Positions 27,582 to 35,497 of a stretch of DNA of 64,000 nucleotides are shown one piece after another. Within the stretch, counting starts at the first letter, position 1. Each line of letters opens with the position of its first letter. The DNA comes from Hyphomicrobiales bacterium. Its GTDB lineage: Bacteria; Pseudomonadota; Alphaproteobacteria; Rhizobiales; Rhizobiaceae. The notes beneath the pieces were generated by a model. That model saw nothing but the letters and a program-made list of their open reading frames with translations, was not told where the DNA came from and did no database searches. Where the stretch lies: assembly GCA_900473045.1 (NCBI GenBank), contig UCKS01000017.1, forward strand, positions 124,001 to 188,000, in the 5' to 3' direction. Both the position numbers and the translations under genes were made by a program.

Positions 27582-28601
27582 CTAGAGCTGCCCATTTTTT
27601 TCGGTTTCCCTCTGAATCGCTCGAGCCCGGGCTGCTTGCACATCGGTCGATGTTCGGCGACTTCGAAGACCAGACCCCAGAATTCTAGCCCGTCCGCTGA
27701 CCTGTCGTTCGGCTAACGCTAGCGATCGCCGTCCTCCAATAAACGCGGTATCTCCTTGACCCAGCATGGTGCCTCCCACGATCGCTGCTGCGAACGACGG
27801 AATGAACCTGAACACTACGATACCGAGGAGACAGACGATTACGAACGGCGCTACATAGGACAGTTTGCTCTCCGTGGCCGTATTGTTGGCCGTGTTGATG
27901 GCAAGCTCAATCAGCTGGTAAAGAAAGGCCAGAAACGACATCATCAACGTCTGCGTCACCATCAGGTTGACCATGAGCAGCAGCCAACCATCCGTGAATC
28001 GGAAGGTCCAGCGGTACAGAGCGAGAATGATGAACACCGGCGCCAGCGCCAGCGTGATGAACAACATCAGCTTGGCGGCTAGGATCGCGGCAGCTGCGAC
28101 CGCGATGAAGATCATCGCAACGACGAAGACGACAGCACCGATTACAGCACCGACATATTCGAACGTGCCGGTCGCTACCTGCTCGTAGACTTTGCCCGCC
28201 GTTTCAAACACCGCATCGAGGATTTTGACGACACCGGTCGTATCGTCGGTTCCTCCGTCGAGGATCCCGCCTGAACCTGCAATCGACTCGATGATCGTGT
28301 CGGAGATCAGGTTCGGCACAGCTTGCACAAGCTCGTAGAGCGTTGCGGAAAAGGCGTCCCAGTTGGTCGCCATGTAATAGATGAAGAAGGCACGTCCCAA
28401 CCGCCAAGCCGCTTCCGGGACAGAGAATCCGTCCCGGCCGGCAAGGATCATGTAGCCCCACCAGATGACATAGAGTGTCAGCATCGACCCGAACAGGACG
28501 GTGACTTGAAGGGCCAAGCCTTCATAGGCGTTCGAGATAAAGGTCTCGCCGATATTGTCGAGCTTCTCGAAGATGTCCGAAATGATCGTGGTCGCCGCCA
28601 T
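27582..28601 (-). CDS. virB6: VirB6 polytopic channel protein
   Basis: A 339-residue inner-membrane protein with five to seven hydrophobic helices, e.g. LFGSMLTLYVIWWGYMILAG, VIGAVVFVVAMIFIAVAAAA, LFITLALAPVFIILALYRWT and FVIVCLLGIVVFRFIPSFAA. The ALAPVFIILALYRWTFRFTDGW block with the invariant Trp is the VirB6/TrbL signature. The C-terminal 60 residues are hydrophilic and basic. It would form part of the inner-membrane channel. Its ATG lies 4 bases past the stop of the VirB7-like lipoprotein gene, implying coupling. Confidence 0.92.
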   Translation of the reverse strand: MAATTIISDIFEKLDNIGETFISNAYEGLALQVTVLFGSMLTLYVIWWGYMILAGRDGFSVPEAAWRLGRAFFIYYMATNWDAFSATLYELVQAVPNLISDTIIESIAGSGGILDGGTDDTTGVVKILDAVFETAGKVYEQVATGTFEYVGAVIGAVVFVVAMIFIAVAAAAILAAKLMLFITLALAPVFIILALYRWTFRFTDGWLLLMVNLMVTQTLMMSFLAFLYQLIELAINTANNTATESKLSYVAPFVIVCLLGIVVFRFIPSFAAAIVGGTMLGQGDTAFIGGRRSLALAERQVSGRARILGSGLRSRRTSTDVQAARARAIQRETEKNGQL

Positions 28602-28605
28602 CTCG

Positions 28606-28779
28606 TCATTCCTTCAGGACGGACGTAAACACGTCATTGACCGGGAGGGCAGGGCCACATAAGTCGTCGGCCGGCCTATATCCGGAGATCGGCGGGCAGG
28701 GGGCTTTCTTCTCGCCCTTTGTCTGGCAGCCGGCAACGAAGACCAGCCCTACCAGCATTGTCATCACGAGCAATCGCAT
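28606..28779 (-). CDS. virB7: VirB7-like outer-membrane lipoprotein
   Basis: A 57-codon frame starting ATG at 28779. Its signal peptide ends in the lipobox LVFVAGC (C18), giving a mature lipoprotein of 40 residues with two more cysteines (C28 in KAPCPPISGY, C41 in DDLCGPALPV), one of which could pair with VirB9. Size, lipobox and place between virB5 and virB6 match VirB7, which anchors the core complex to the outer membrane. The stop is 4 bases before the virB6 start. It is short enough to be missed by automatic calling. Confidence 0.85.
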   Translation of the reverse strand: MRLLVMTMLVGLVFVAGCQTKGEKKAPCPPISGYRPADDLCGPALPVNDVFTSVLKE

Positions 28780-28785
28780 GCGGTC

Positions 28786-29502
28786 TCACTTGAACGGGTT
28801 GATGTCTTTGTATTGCAGCATCTTGGCGGTCTCGGACTGCTGCGTCAGTCGCATCTGCATCTCGGTATTGAGAGCCGAGACCGCGCCGTTCGAAACGCCG
28901 ATCAACTCATTGATGGTGCGCGCCGTCTCCAGCTGCATGCGGGTATTGGCGTCGACCGAGCCCTTTACGTCTTCGGATGAGCCGATCTGGCCAGTTGCTG
29001 ATTGGAGCGACTGTTCCCTCTTGGAGATCCCTTGCGTCGCCTGCTGCGTCAGTGCCGAGAGCAGCGTGACGGTGTTGACGGCGCCAGAGAAGGCACTGTT
29101 CATCGCGCCCGCATCTTCGCCGTCAACGATTGCCTTCACCTGTTTGACGAGCTGAAGGCCGTTGATCAACGTCGCCGCGATATTCTGGGAGTTGGCGTCG
29201 AGGCCGCCAAAGGACAGCGTTCCACCGTTCATGATGGATGAGAAAGATGGTGCTGCGGAAACGGACATATTTCCGCTTAAGCCGGTCGAGGAAATACCCA
29301 TGGACCCATCGCGACTTCCGGAGAGGGCACCAAGGATCGCCTTGGTCTTTTCCAGGATGTCGGTATTTGTGTTCATGATTTTGCCAGTGTTTTCGGCATT
29401 CTTTCTGGCGATCGTAAGGTTCGCGTTGTCAATGACCGGAACGTCGGCAAACGCCGGCGTTGAAACGGCAAGTACAGCAGCGATAGCAAGTCTCGTTCTC
29501 AT
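28786..29502 (-). CDS. virB5: VirB5-like minor pilin
   Basis: A 238-residue exported helical protein. Signal peptide to about residue 19 (TRLAIAAVLAVSTPAFA), mature N-terminus DVPVIDNANLTIARKNAENT as in VirB5/TrbJ proteins, a Ser/Gly-rich middle and a long helical C-terminus (TRMQLETARTINELIGVSNG, then MQMRLTQQSETAKMLQYKDI) with the family's NPF-type ending NPFK. VirB5 sits at the pilus tip in known systems. It is followed after 6 bases by virB7. The gene upstream (29514) encodes a second protein with the same DVPV(I/L)DN start and SETAK end. Confidence 0.88.
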   Translation of the reverse strand: MRTRLAIAAVLAVSTPAFADVPVIDNANLTIARKNAENTGKIMNTNTDILEKTKAILGALSGSRDGSMGISSTGLSGNMSVSAAPSFSSIMNGGTLSFGGLDANSQNIAATLINGLQLVKQVKAIVDGEDAGAMNSAFSGAVNTVTLLSALTQQATQGISKREQSLQSATGQIGSSEDVKGSVDANTRMQLETARTINELIGVSNGAVSALNTEMQMRLTQQSETAKMLQYKDINPFK

Positions 29503-29513
29503 GATGAAACCTC

Positions 29514-30680
29514 TTAATCGGCCGCCTCTGCGGCATTTTGCATGGACAGAAGATTGTCGGCGATCGCGCCGTCGGAATTGCCCGACGACGACAGCACCGA
29601 CGTTTCACCCTCGGCTGCAGCGATGACAGCGCAACGTGGCCAGTCGGCGCGTGGCACCTTCATTTGCTCAAGAATGACGGGATCACAGCTATAGGGATTG
29701 ACGTTGGGATCGGACTTCATGGCCTTGGCGGTCTCGGAGGTCTTTGACAGCTTCATCTGCAGGCGCGCCTGCAACAGCTCGTTAAAGAGGTTGCGTGCGG
29801 TCATCAGGTTGTTCAGCAGCTCGGCGTTGACGGCGCGCGCTTGCGTGTTGTCATCCCAGGCGTCCTGGTAGATTTCCGAGGCGCCGACCGACGACGAGAG
29901 TGCGTCCATACGCCGGCCCGCTTCCTGCACCCGGGCAGAGCTTCTATCGACACCGGAAACCGCCCTGTCGACAGCGCCGACGGCTGCACCATTGGCGTTG
30001 CGCGTTGCCTCGGATCCGTAATCGACAGTGGATTTGAAGGACGGCGACGAGATCTCCTCGATATTTGAGCCACCGGCGTAGGCGTTGAACCATCCATGGT
30101 TCCGACCGACCTTGCCGGCCCAGTTCTTCTGTTCTGCCGCAGTCGAGCCATTGTACCAGGAGGCAAGGCAGGCATAGTCTGTCGTCCCGCACTTGTTGAC
30201 GCCGAGACCCAGATATTTGACGCCGCCCTCGATATTTTCCTCTTTGATATCGCGGTCGAAACCCATGCCCTTGCCGGTGCGTTTCGTCAGCTGCATCACG
30301 CCCTTGACACCGGTGGGTGAGCCCGAGCAGGTAGAAATCCCGGACTCCGCGTGCGCAACAGACAGCGCCAGGCCGACGGGAACATTGTATTTGTCGGCAT
30401 AGTGCTTGATGAGTTCGACATTGCTGGTGTCTTCACTCACTGCCTGCGCCGGCGATCGATACAAACGCCGGTTCTTTTCCTTCTGCGAGATGTTGCAGCT
30501 GGTGACGGTTTGCTCCTCAAGCTGGTCGTCCTGCGTGTCTTTATCGGTAGCCGAATGACCATCGTCCTCGGAGCGCTTGTCCTTCGCGTCGTTATCGAGC
30601 ACAGGCACATCCGCCCAGACAGAGGGTGATGGCGCAAGGGCAAGCCCTGCAGAGAGCAAAAAGAGAACTGCTTTATGCAT
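29514..30680 (-). CDS. Lytic transglycosylase-VirB5 hybrid protein
   Basis: A 388-residue exported protein that joins two modules. After the signal peptide the mature start ADVPVLDN copies the VirB5 start. Residues about 86-215 form an SLT lytic transglycosylase domain with presumed catalytic E112 (LSVAHAESGIS), GVKGVMQLTKRTGKGMGF, NIEGGVKYLGLG and ACLASWYNGST. Residues about 270-345 resemble the VirB5 helical end (ARNLFNELLQARLQMKLSKT, SETAKAMKSDPNVNPY). A separate virB1 transglycosylase (34300) and a plain virB5 (29502) also exist, so this looks like an added tip- or wall-cutting subunit. ATG overlaps the virB4 stop by 8 bases. Confidence 0.85.
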   Translation of the reverse strand: MHKAVLFLLSAGLALAPSPSVWADVPVLDNDAKDKRSEDDGHSATDKDTQDDQLEEQTVTSCNISQKEKNRRLYRSPAQAVSEDTSNVELIKHYADKYNVPVGLALSVAHAESGISTCSGSPTGVKGVMQLTKRTGKGMGFDRDIKEENIEGGVKYLGLGVNKCGTTDYACLASWYNGSTAAEQKNWAGKVGRNHGWFNAYAGGSNIEEISSPSFKSTVDYGSEATRNANGAAVGAVDRAVSGVDRSSARVQEAGRRMDALSSSVGASEIYQDAWDDNTQARAVNAELLNNLMTARNLFNELLQARLQMKLSKTSETAKAMKSDPNVNPYSCDPVILEQMKVPRADWPRCAVIAAAEGETSVLSSSGNSDGAIADNLLSMQNAAEAAD

Positions 30681-33084
30681 CGCTTGCCTCCGGTACCGTC
30701 CAACCGCAGAATTGCGGAAGCCAGGCGGCCGGCTCCTCGCCATACGTCTCTCGCAAATTCTCGCACTCGCGAACGGTTTCCGGACGCCCGGACAGCACCT
30801 TCACCAGGTCGGGCATGGCGGAGAGGTCGAGCCGGGCGATGATCGAGTCCTGGGCATGCTTGACCAGGAAGGTACGGCTTGCCTTGTCTGCCTGCTTGAT
30901 GAACCGGAACTCCTTCTCCGACAGTCCGAAGGCTGTGCGGTAACTCTCCTCATCCGCCGATGCGTTCGGGAAGAAGATGTTGGTCATCGTCTGCTCGATG
31001 ATGGTGTTGCGCAGCTCTGAACGCACCACGTCGGACGCAGATTGGGTGCCGAAGCCGACAATGCCATTCATCTTTCGAATGGTTTTTAGCCAGTCCTTGA
31101 TGAAACCGGAAAACACCTCGTCGTCGAGTAGGCGCCAACCTTCGTCAAGAAAGATCATCGACGGCCGGCCATCGAGGATTTCCTGAATACGGTGAAACAT
31201 ATAAAGGAGAGCGGCCGATCGCGTGCGCTTGTCGGATAGGATCTCCGTCATGTCAAAGCCGATCACCGAGCCTGAGAAATCGAGCTTGTCCTCGGCATTG
31301 TTGAACAGCCAGCCCTTGTCGCCGGTCGTCCATTCCTTCAACCGGTCCGCTAGATCGCCAATACCGGATCGCATCCGGCCCTTCAGCGCCTCCGCCAGCA
31401 TATCAAGGCGACGCTGTGGCCGATCGAAGTCGGTATAGATGCTGTCGACCGCGTCGGAGATCACCGCCATCTCCTCGGCGTGCAGCACCCGGTCCGCCGG
31501 CGTGACTAGATAGGAAATCAGCGACTTGCCAAAACTGCGATTGGCCGGTGTATCGTCAAGTTGCAGGGGCGCAAAGCCTGTTGGCTCGCCCGGTGACAGC
31601 CGCTCGTAGCGTCCACCCATGGCGCGCACGAAAATCTCGCCGCCACGGTCCTTGTCGATAAAGACGCAACGCGGCCGCGGCTCGACCCGCATCCCTTGGG
31701 CAAGGAGGAACGACAGTGCCACCGTCTTGCCGGAGCCGGTCGGGCCGATGACGGTGAAATTGCCGACATCATCCTCGTGGAAATTGAAAAAATAGGCCGT
31801 CTGGCTGGTGGTCTCTAGAAGCGAAACGGGTTTGCCCCAATGAACCTTGTGCGTCTGGCCGGACGGGAAATTATGTGCGGAAAACAGCCCGGCAAAGTTG
31901 ACCGACGAGATCAACCCCTGCCTGGCGACATAGGCGAAGTTCGCCGGCAGCTGTGCCCACCAGGCCGCTTCCTGATTGAGATCTTCACGCACCGCGACGA
32001 CGCCCATGCGCGCAAGCTCGGCGGTGACGTCGGCAACCGCGCGGTTGAGAGCGGCTGGCTCGCGCGCCAGAACGGCGACGGTCATATGGTGTTTGCCAAA
32101 AACGACTTCGCCGGAAGCTAGCCGATCACGGGCCGTTTCGACGTCACCTTCCACGGCCGTACCACCGTCGTCGGAATTGGAGATCTGCCGGCTGATGGTC
32201 GCTATCGCCTCAGTAACGGACGTGCGATCCTCGGGAGCAAAGGAATGGGTGACGATGAACTCGTAAGGGAGGCGCAGCAGCCCGTCGAGTTGGCCCGGCG
32301 TCGTCATCGGCGGGTATTCCTTGATCGACACCATTGCGGCGACCTTGGATGTGGCACCGTCGTCCGACCAGATCTCCGTTGCCTTGCGGCCAAACAGGAT
32401 ACGACCAGTTCCGATATAGTCGGCAAGCGACATACGGGGCAGGGGCATTGACCGCTCGTCACCAGCAGCAAGGATTTTTGCGAAAAACTCGGCCGGCTCG
32501 GAGAAGATGCCACCCTCGCGGGTCACACAGGACAGCAGCTCCGGCCGATAGCTGCGGAAATCCCCAACGATCCCCGAAACTATATCTTTCAGGTCGCGCA
32601 GCGCTTCGCCTTTAGCCTCGACCTCATCGTCTGCCATGCGAAAGACGTCGAACATGCGATCAACCTTGCCGGCGCGCCCAGTCATCGGTCGTCGAATGGC
32701 GGTCAGATAAAGCTCATTGACGAACATCGTCCTGTGCTTCAGCCCATCCATGTAGCGGGCGTTGAGTTCATCGGCGAAAGGATTGTCGAATTCCCCGTCG
32801 ATTGCAGGCACGATCTGCCGACGGATGATCGTCGCATAGAGGGCGAAGCGCGAGGACCCGAGCGACCGCACCGTCATGTTGCGATTGGCGAGCCGCGCAT
32901 TGATCTCTGCCTGGTCCATCGTCTGGTACGGAAGCCCGGAAAGCTTGACGACCTGCAGGAGCATGCCGGTCTTGGTGACGATGGTCTCTTCATCGACATG
33001 GCGCAGATAGGGAACATGGGTGCCGATGCCAATTTCGCGGGCGCGTTCGCGTCCGAACTTTAAATCGTGATTGACGACGTTCAT
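30673..33084 (-). CDS. virB4: VirB4 secretion ATPase
   Basis: An 803-residue ATPase, the most conserved T4SS subunit. The N-terminal CagE/TrbE/VirB domain runs over about 1-400, Walker A GPTGSGKT lies at 447-454, and Walker B is SMIFLDEGWRLLDDEVF. Further family motifs are FIDKDRGGEIFVRAMGGRY and FGTQSASDV. It powers pilus assembly and substrate transfer at the inner membrane. Its ATG overlaps the virB3 stop by 4 bases, and its stop overlaps the start of the transglycosylase-VirB5 hybrid. Length and order are normal for a VirB system. Confidence 0.95.
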   Translation of the reverse strand: MNVVNHDLKFGRERAREIGIGTHVPYLRHVDEETIVTKTGMLLQVVKLSGLPYQTMDQAEINARLANRNMTVRSLGSSRFALYATIIRRQIVPAIDGEFDNPFADELNARYMDGLKHRTMFVNELYLTAIRRPMTGRAGKVDRMFDVFRMADDEVEAKGEALRDLKDIVSGIVGDFRSYRPELLSCVTREGGIFSEPAEFFAKILAAGDERSMPLPRMSLADYIGTGRILFGRKATEIWSDDGATSKVAAMVSIKEYPPMTTPGQLDGLLRLPYEFIVTHSFAPEDRTSVTEAIATISRQISNSDDGGTAVEGDVETARDRLASGEVVFGKHHMTVAVLAREPAALNRAVADVTAELARMGVVAVREDLNQEAAWWAQLPANFAYVARQGLISSVNFAGLFSAHNFPSGQTHKVHWGKPVSLLETTSQTAYFFNFHEDDVGNFTVIGPTGSGKTVALSFLLAQGMRVEPRPRCVFIDKDRGGEIFVRAMGGRYERLSPGEPTGFAPLQLDDTPANRSFGKSLISYLVTPADRVLHAEEMAVISDAVDSIYTDFDRPQRRLDMLAEALKGRMRSGIGDLADRLKEWTTGDKGWLFNNAEDKLDFSGSVIGFDMTEILSDKRTRSAALLYMFHRIQEILDGRPSMIFLDEGWRLLDDEVFSGFIKDWLKTIRKMNGIVGFGTQSASDVVRSELRNTIIEQTMTNIFFPNASADEESYRTAFGLSEKEFRFIKQADKASRTFLVKHAQDSIIARLDLSAMPDLVKVLSGRPETVRECENLRETYGEEPAAWLPQFCGWTVPEASDA

Positions 33085-33371
33085 GGGCTATAGCTCCCCG
33101 CTCTCCAGAAGCTCCTGTTGCGGATCGCCCTGCGCATTGACAAGAACACCTGGACGACGCGGACGATGTGGACGTCGCGTTGGCAAAGGTAGAGCCCGAT
33201 AAAATGAATTGGCAGGACGATGAGCGGCGCCAGGAAGCTCGAAGTTGCGATGAAAAGGACGATCCCGAACAGTCCGTTGACGACGAAGACGATGATGTCG
33301 ACGCCAAAATACATCGGCGGCCGGGTCAACGGCAGGATTAGCGGTTCCACATCGGGAGCGTCCTCGCGCAT
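33081..33371 (-). CDS. virB3: VirB3 membrane protein
   Basis: A 96-residue protein with the VirB3 layout: N-terminal LILPLTRPPMYFGVDIIVFV, two adjacent membrane segments (FVVNGLFGIVLFIATSSFLA and LIVLPIHFIGLYLCQRD), and a positively charged end (FLSMRRAIRNRSFWRAGSYS). It works with VirB4 in pilus assembly. It overlaps virB4 by 4 bases and lies 1 base from the virB2 stop. Confidence 0.92.
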   Translation of the reverse strand: MREDAPDVEPLILPLTRPPMYFGVDIIVFVVNGLFGIVLFIATSSFLAPLIVLPIHFIGLYLCQRDVHIVRVVQVFLSMRRAIRNRSFWRAGSYSP

Positions 33372-33372
33372 G

Positions 33373-33696
33373 TTAAATTCCCGCTGACGACTTCATGGCA
33401 TCGACGAGCTCGGCGGCTCCGAAGATGATACCGATGCCGATCACGATGGAGATGGCTCCTTGCCAAGCCATACGCCCGGTCAAAAACAGAAAGCCGAGAA
33501 AGCAGACGGCGATAATCGCGAGAGACCGCGCGACGTTGCCCTGAAGCACGCTAACGAACCATTCAAGGATACCTTCAACTGGCGCGGCAGACTGCGCATA
33601 GGCTACGTCCGGAGCGAGCGCCGACCCGGTTGTCAGGAGGGCAAGGGTTACCGTAGCCTTAAGATGGGGACGCGATAGGATCGAAAGAAAGGTCAT
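33373..33696 (-). CDS. virB2: VirB2 major pilin
   Basis: A 107-residue pre-pilin. A long signal sequence (LTTGSALAPDVAYAQSAA, cut after AYA) is followed by the two hydrophobic helices of a cyclic-pilin-type VirB2: ILEWFVSVLQGNVARSLAII, AVCFLGFLFLTGRMAW, then AISIVIGIGIIFGAAELVDA. GRM-type basic loop between the helices is as in other VirB2 proteins. The ATG at 33696 is chosen for AGAGGA 7 bases upstream; the open frame extends to 33762 but that part overlaps virB1. Confidence 0.9.
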   Translation of the reverse strand: MTFLSILSRPHLKATVTLALLTTGSALAPDVAYAQSAAPVEGILEWFVSVLQGNVARSLAIIAVCFLGFLFLTGRMAWQGAISIVIGIGIIFGAAELVDAMKSSAGI

Positions 33697-33742
33697 GCGA
33701 AAATCCTCTGTATGTTGAACGGAAGGTTGGGATACGGTCGGT

Positions 33743-34300
33743 CTATTCGCCATTCCAGACATGCTCGTCCCGCCAGGAGAAGGGAGCCATTGCGACCGCG
33801 TGTTTCTGAGCTTGATGACCGCCGCCGCGTCTTTGCTCCGCGGCTAACGCCTTGGCATTCAGCGTCCAGCGGTTCATCACCTTGACGACGTATTGGGCGG
33901 TTTTGTTGAACTCGGGGATGCCGGCCTTTTGGTAGACCCGCTCCGGACCGGCATTGTAGGCGGCGAGCATCAGCAGCGGATCCTCAAACTCACCATAGAG
34001 TTTCTTCAGGTAACGGACGCCGGCGCGAATGTTTGCCTCGGCGTCGCAGCGGTCCGTCACGCCGTAGTCAGAGGCCGTGCCCGGCATCAGCTGCATGATC
34101 CCGACTGCGCCGGCGTCGGACATTTGACGCTGTCCACCAGCGCTTTCGACGTCAACCACCGCGAGTGCGAGAGCAGGATCAAGCTGCTCTTCCGTCGCAA
34201 TTGCTTTGACCATCGCAAGCGTGCTCACCCGGTCGACTGGCTCGCAGGCGTTGGCCGAATAAGGCGCTGAAAACAGGAGAAGGAGCGCGATCGTCTTCAT
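33743..34300 (-). CDS. virB1: VirB1 lytic transglycosylase
   Basis: A 185-residue exported SLT-family transglycosylase that would open the peptidoglycan for the T4SS. Signal peptide to about residue 18, catalytic E52 in AVVDVESAGG, then GAVGIMQLMPGTASDYGV, ANIRAGVRYLKKLYGEF and LLMLAAYNAGPERVY, all standard SLT motifs. It is the first gene of the minus-strand virB locus. The AT-rich box at 34327-34347, 26 bases before the ATG, probably belongs to the main virB promoter. Confidence 0.93.
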   Translation of the reverse strand: MKTIALLLLFSAPYSANACEPVDRVSTLAMVKAIATEEQLDPALALAVVDVESAGGQRQMSDAGAVGIMQLMPGTASDYGVTDRCDAEANIRAGVRYLKKLYGEFEDPLLMLAAYNAGPERVYQKAGIPEFNKTAQYVVKVMNRWTLNAKALAAEQRRGGGHQAQKHAVAMAPFSWRDEHVWNGE

Positions 34301-34326
34301 GGCAAGGTTCCGGTTGATACGGCATA

Positions 34327-34347
34327 GAATAAACTATAATTAATTCC
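34327..34347 (-). promoter_or_regulatory. AT-rich box before virB1 (copy 1 of 3)
   Basis: Minus strand GGAATTAATTATAGTTTATT, then C. The TATAGTTTATT part recurs before the 77-residue gene and, less exactly, before virB8. Placed 26 bases before virB1 within a 90-base intergenic region shared with the divergent gene at 34388. Confidence 0.5.
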
Positions 34348-34387
34348 TCTGGGGTTGATGTGTCAATTCCAGATCGGAGAAATTTCA

Positions 34388-35005
34388 ATGTGTGGACAAC
34401 TCAGGATCGTCAGCCTGGTGATCTTGCTGATGCAACCAAGTGCTTCTTTCGCGATCGAAGCGGGCGAACATCCCTATGCAGAACCGGGGCCAACATATTT
34501 GCGCCAGTTCGCTGAGGAGGGCTCAAAGGTCTTCGTTCTCGAGCGATTTGATGCCGTGGGAAAACTGGTCGACCGCTCCACGGAGTCGGTCAGCGGCGAA
34601 ATCACAATCACCGGGGCAGTCGAGCGAAGAATTGCAGAGCACGTCATCCAGCTACGGGGTCTAACCGGCTGCCGAATACGGACAGTGACCTATAACCGGC
34701 TCCAGACATGGTCGTGTATAGACGCTGTTCGCGACTATGCCGGGGCGATCTACAACAAGCGGGGGCGGGTCATTCTCTGCAAAACGCTGGTGCTCTCGAG
34801 TGCGGAAGGGCAGCCGATACTAGCTTCCTGTTTTGTCCTGGTCGGTGGCAACGGCGAGCCTTACCGCACCGTTAATGACGATGACAGCATGGTCTTTCTC
34901 GGCTTTGCGGAGATCGGAGAAACACCCGACGGTCGATCACGGCGGCCGGATCTCGAGCACGCGCAATCACTTTCAAAAACGATGGAGTTTCGAAATGCGG
35001 ATTAG
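34388..35005 (+). CDS. Exported protein of unknown function divergent from virB1
   Basis: A 205-residue protein with a signal peptide (IVSLVILLMQPSASFA) and a mature part I cannot assign. It has strand-rich segments (KVFVLERFDAVGKLVDRSTE, ITITGAVERRIAEHVIQLRG) and four cysteines (GCRIRT, WSCID, ILCKT, ASCFVL) that could form two disulfides. The start at 34388 is chosen because it begins the signal peptide; an upstream in-frame ATG at 34355 adds a hydrophilic leader. Its end overlaps the start of the thermonuclease-like pseudogene, so the two were one operon. Position suggests a T4SS-linked envelope role, unproven. Confidence 0.65.
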   Translation: MCGQLRIVSLVILLMQPSASFAIEAGEHPYAEPGPTYLRQFAEEGSKVFVLERFDAVGKLVDRSTESVSGEITITGAVERRIAEHVIQLRGLTGCRIRTVTYNRLQTWSCIDAVRDYAGAIYNKRGRVILCKTLVLSSAEGQPILASCFVLVGGNGEPYRTVNDDDSMVFLGFAEIGETPDGRSRRPDLEHAQSLSKTMEFRNAD

Positions 35006-35497
35006 GCTAGCCGTAGTCCTTGCGCTTATCGTCTGATCACGAGCTTTCGGACAAGCAGCGACAATCCTGTTTTCCCCCGATGCCACATTTGAAATGGGGG
35101 ATACTTGGTCTCAAAAAGGCAGGAATACAGGCTATTCGGGGTTCATTCGGGCATCCGAGGGGCGGCCTATCGTTCGCCGGAGGGGCAAGACGGCGATTGC
35201 GGGCTGCGCTCGCTCGCGTCTCTGGCGGCAATTTCTCAACGGCACAGTCGGATGCCAGCCGATCGGAACCGCAAGCGACAGGACAACCTTTCTTGTGGGT
35301 GCCGCCAATATCGACAACGTCACGGTCGATGTCGGCACCGCGCTGATATCTGCCGGCGCCGCCTTTGCCGCGACACTGCCTTCGGGGAAACCGGTATCGG
35401 CCGCCTACGCAGTGGCGGAGCTGCAAAGCACAGCCGGAGTGGGCTGTGGGAAGGATCCTTCGAACACCCGACCAAGGTGCTTTCAGGCGGGCAATGA
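34995..35497 (+). pseudogene. Exported thermonuclease (SNase-like) family gene with four lesions
   Basis: The ATG at 34995 opens a signal peptide (MRIRLAVVLALIV) that meets TGA at 35034-35036, where tryptophan would fit, and resumes SRAFGQAATILFSPDATFEM. The frame then shifts near 35115 to RLFGVHSGIRGAAYRSPEGQ, shifts back near 35225 (FLNGTVGCQPIGTASDRTTF, NIDNVTVDVGTALISAGAAF) and shifts again near 35420 to SGLWEGSFEHPTKVLSGG, ending at 35497. The pieces in order resemble rhizobial thermonuclease-family secreted proteins. Such decay rules out a functional product. Its stop abuts the stop of the AHL synthase gene (TGATCA). Confidence 0.75.
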
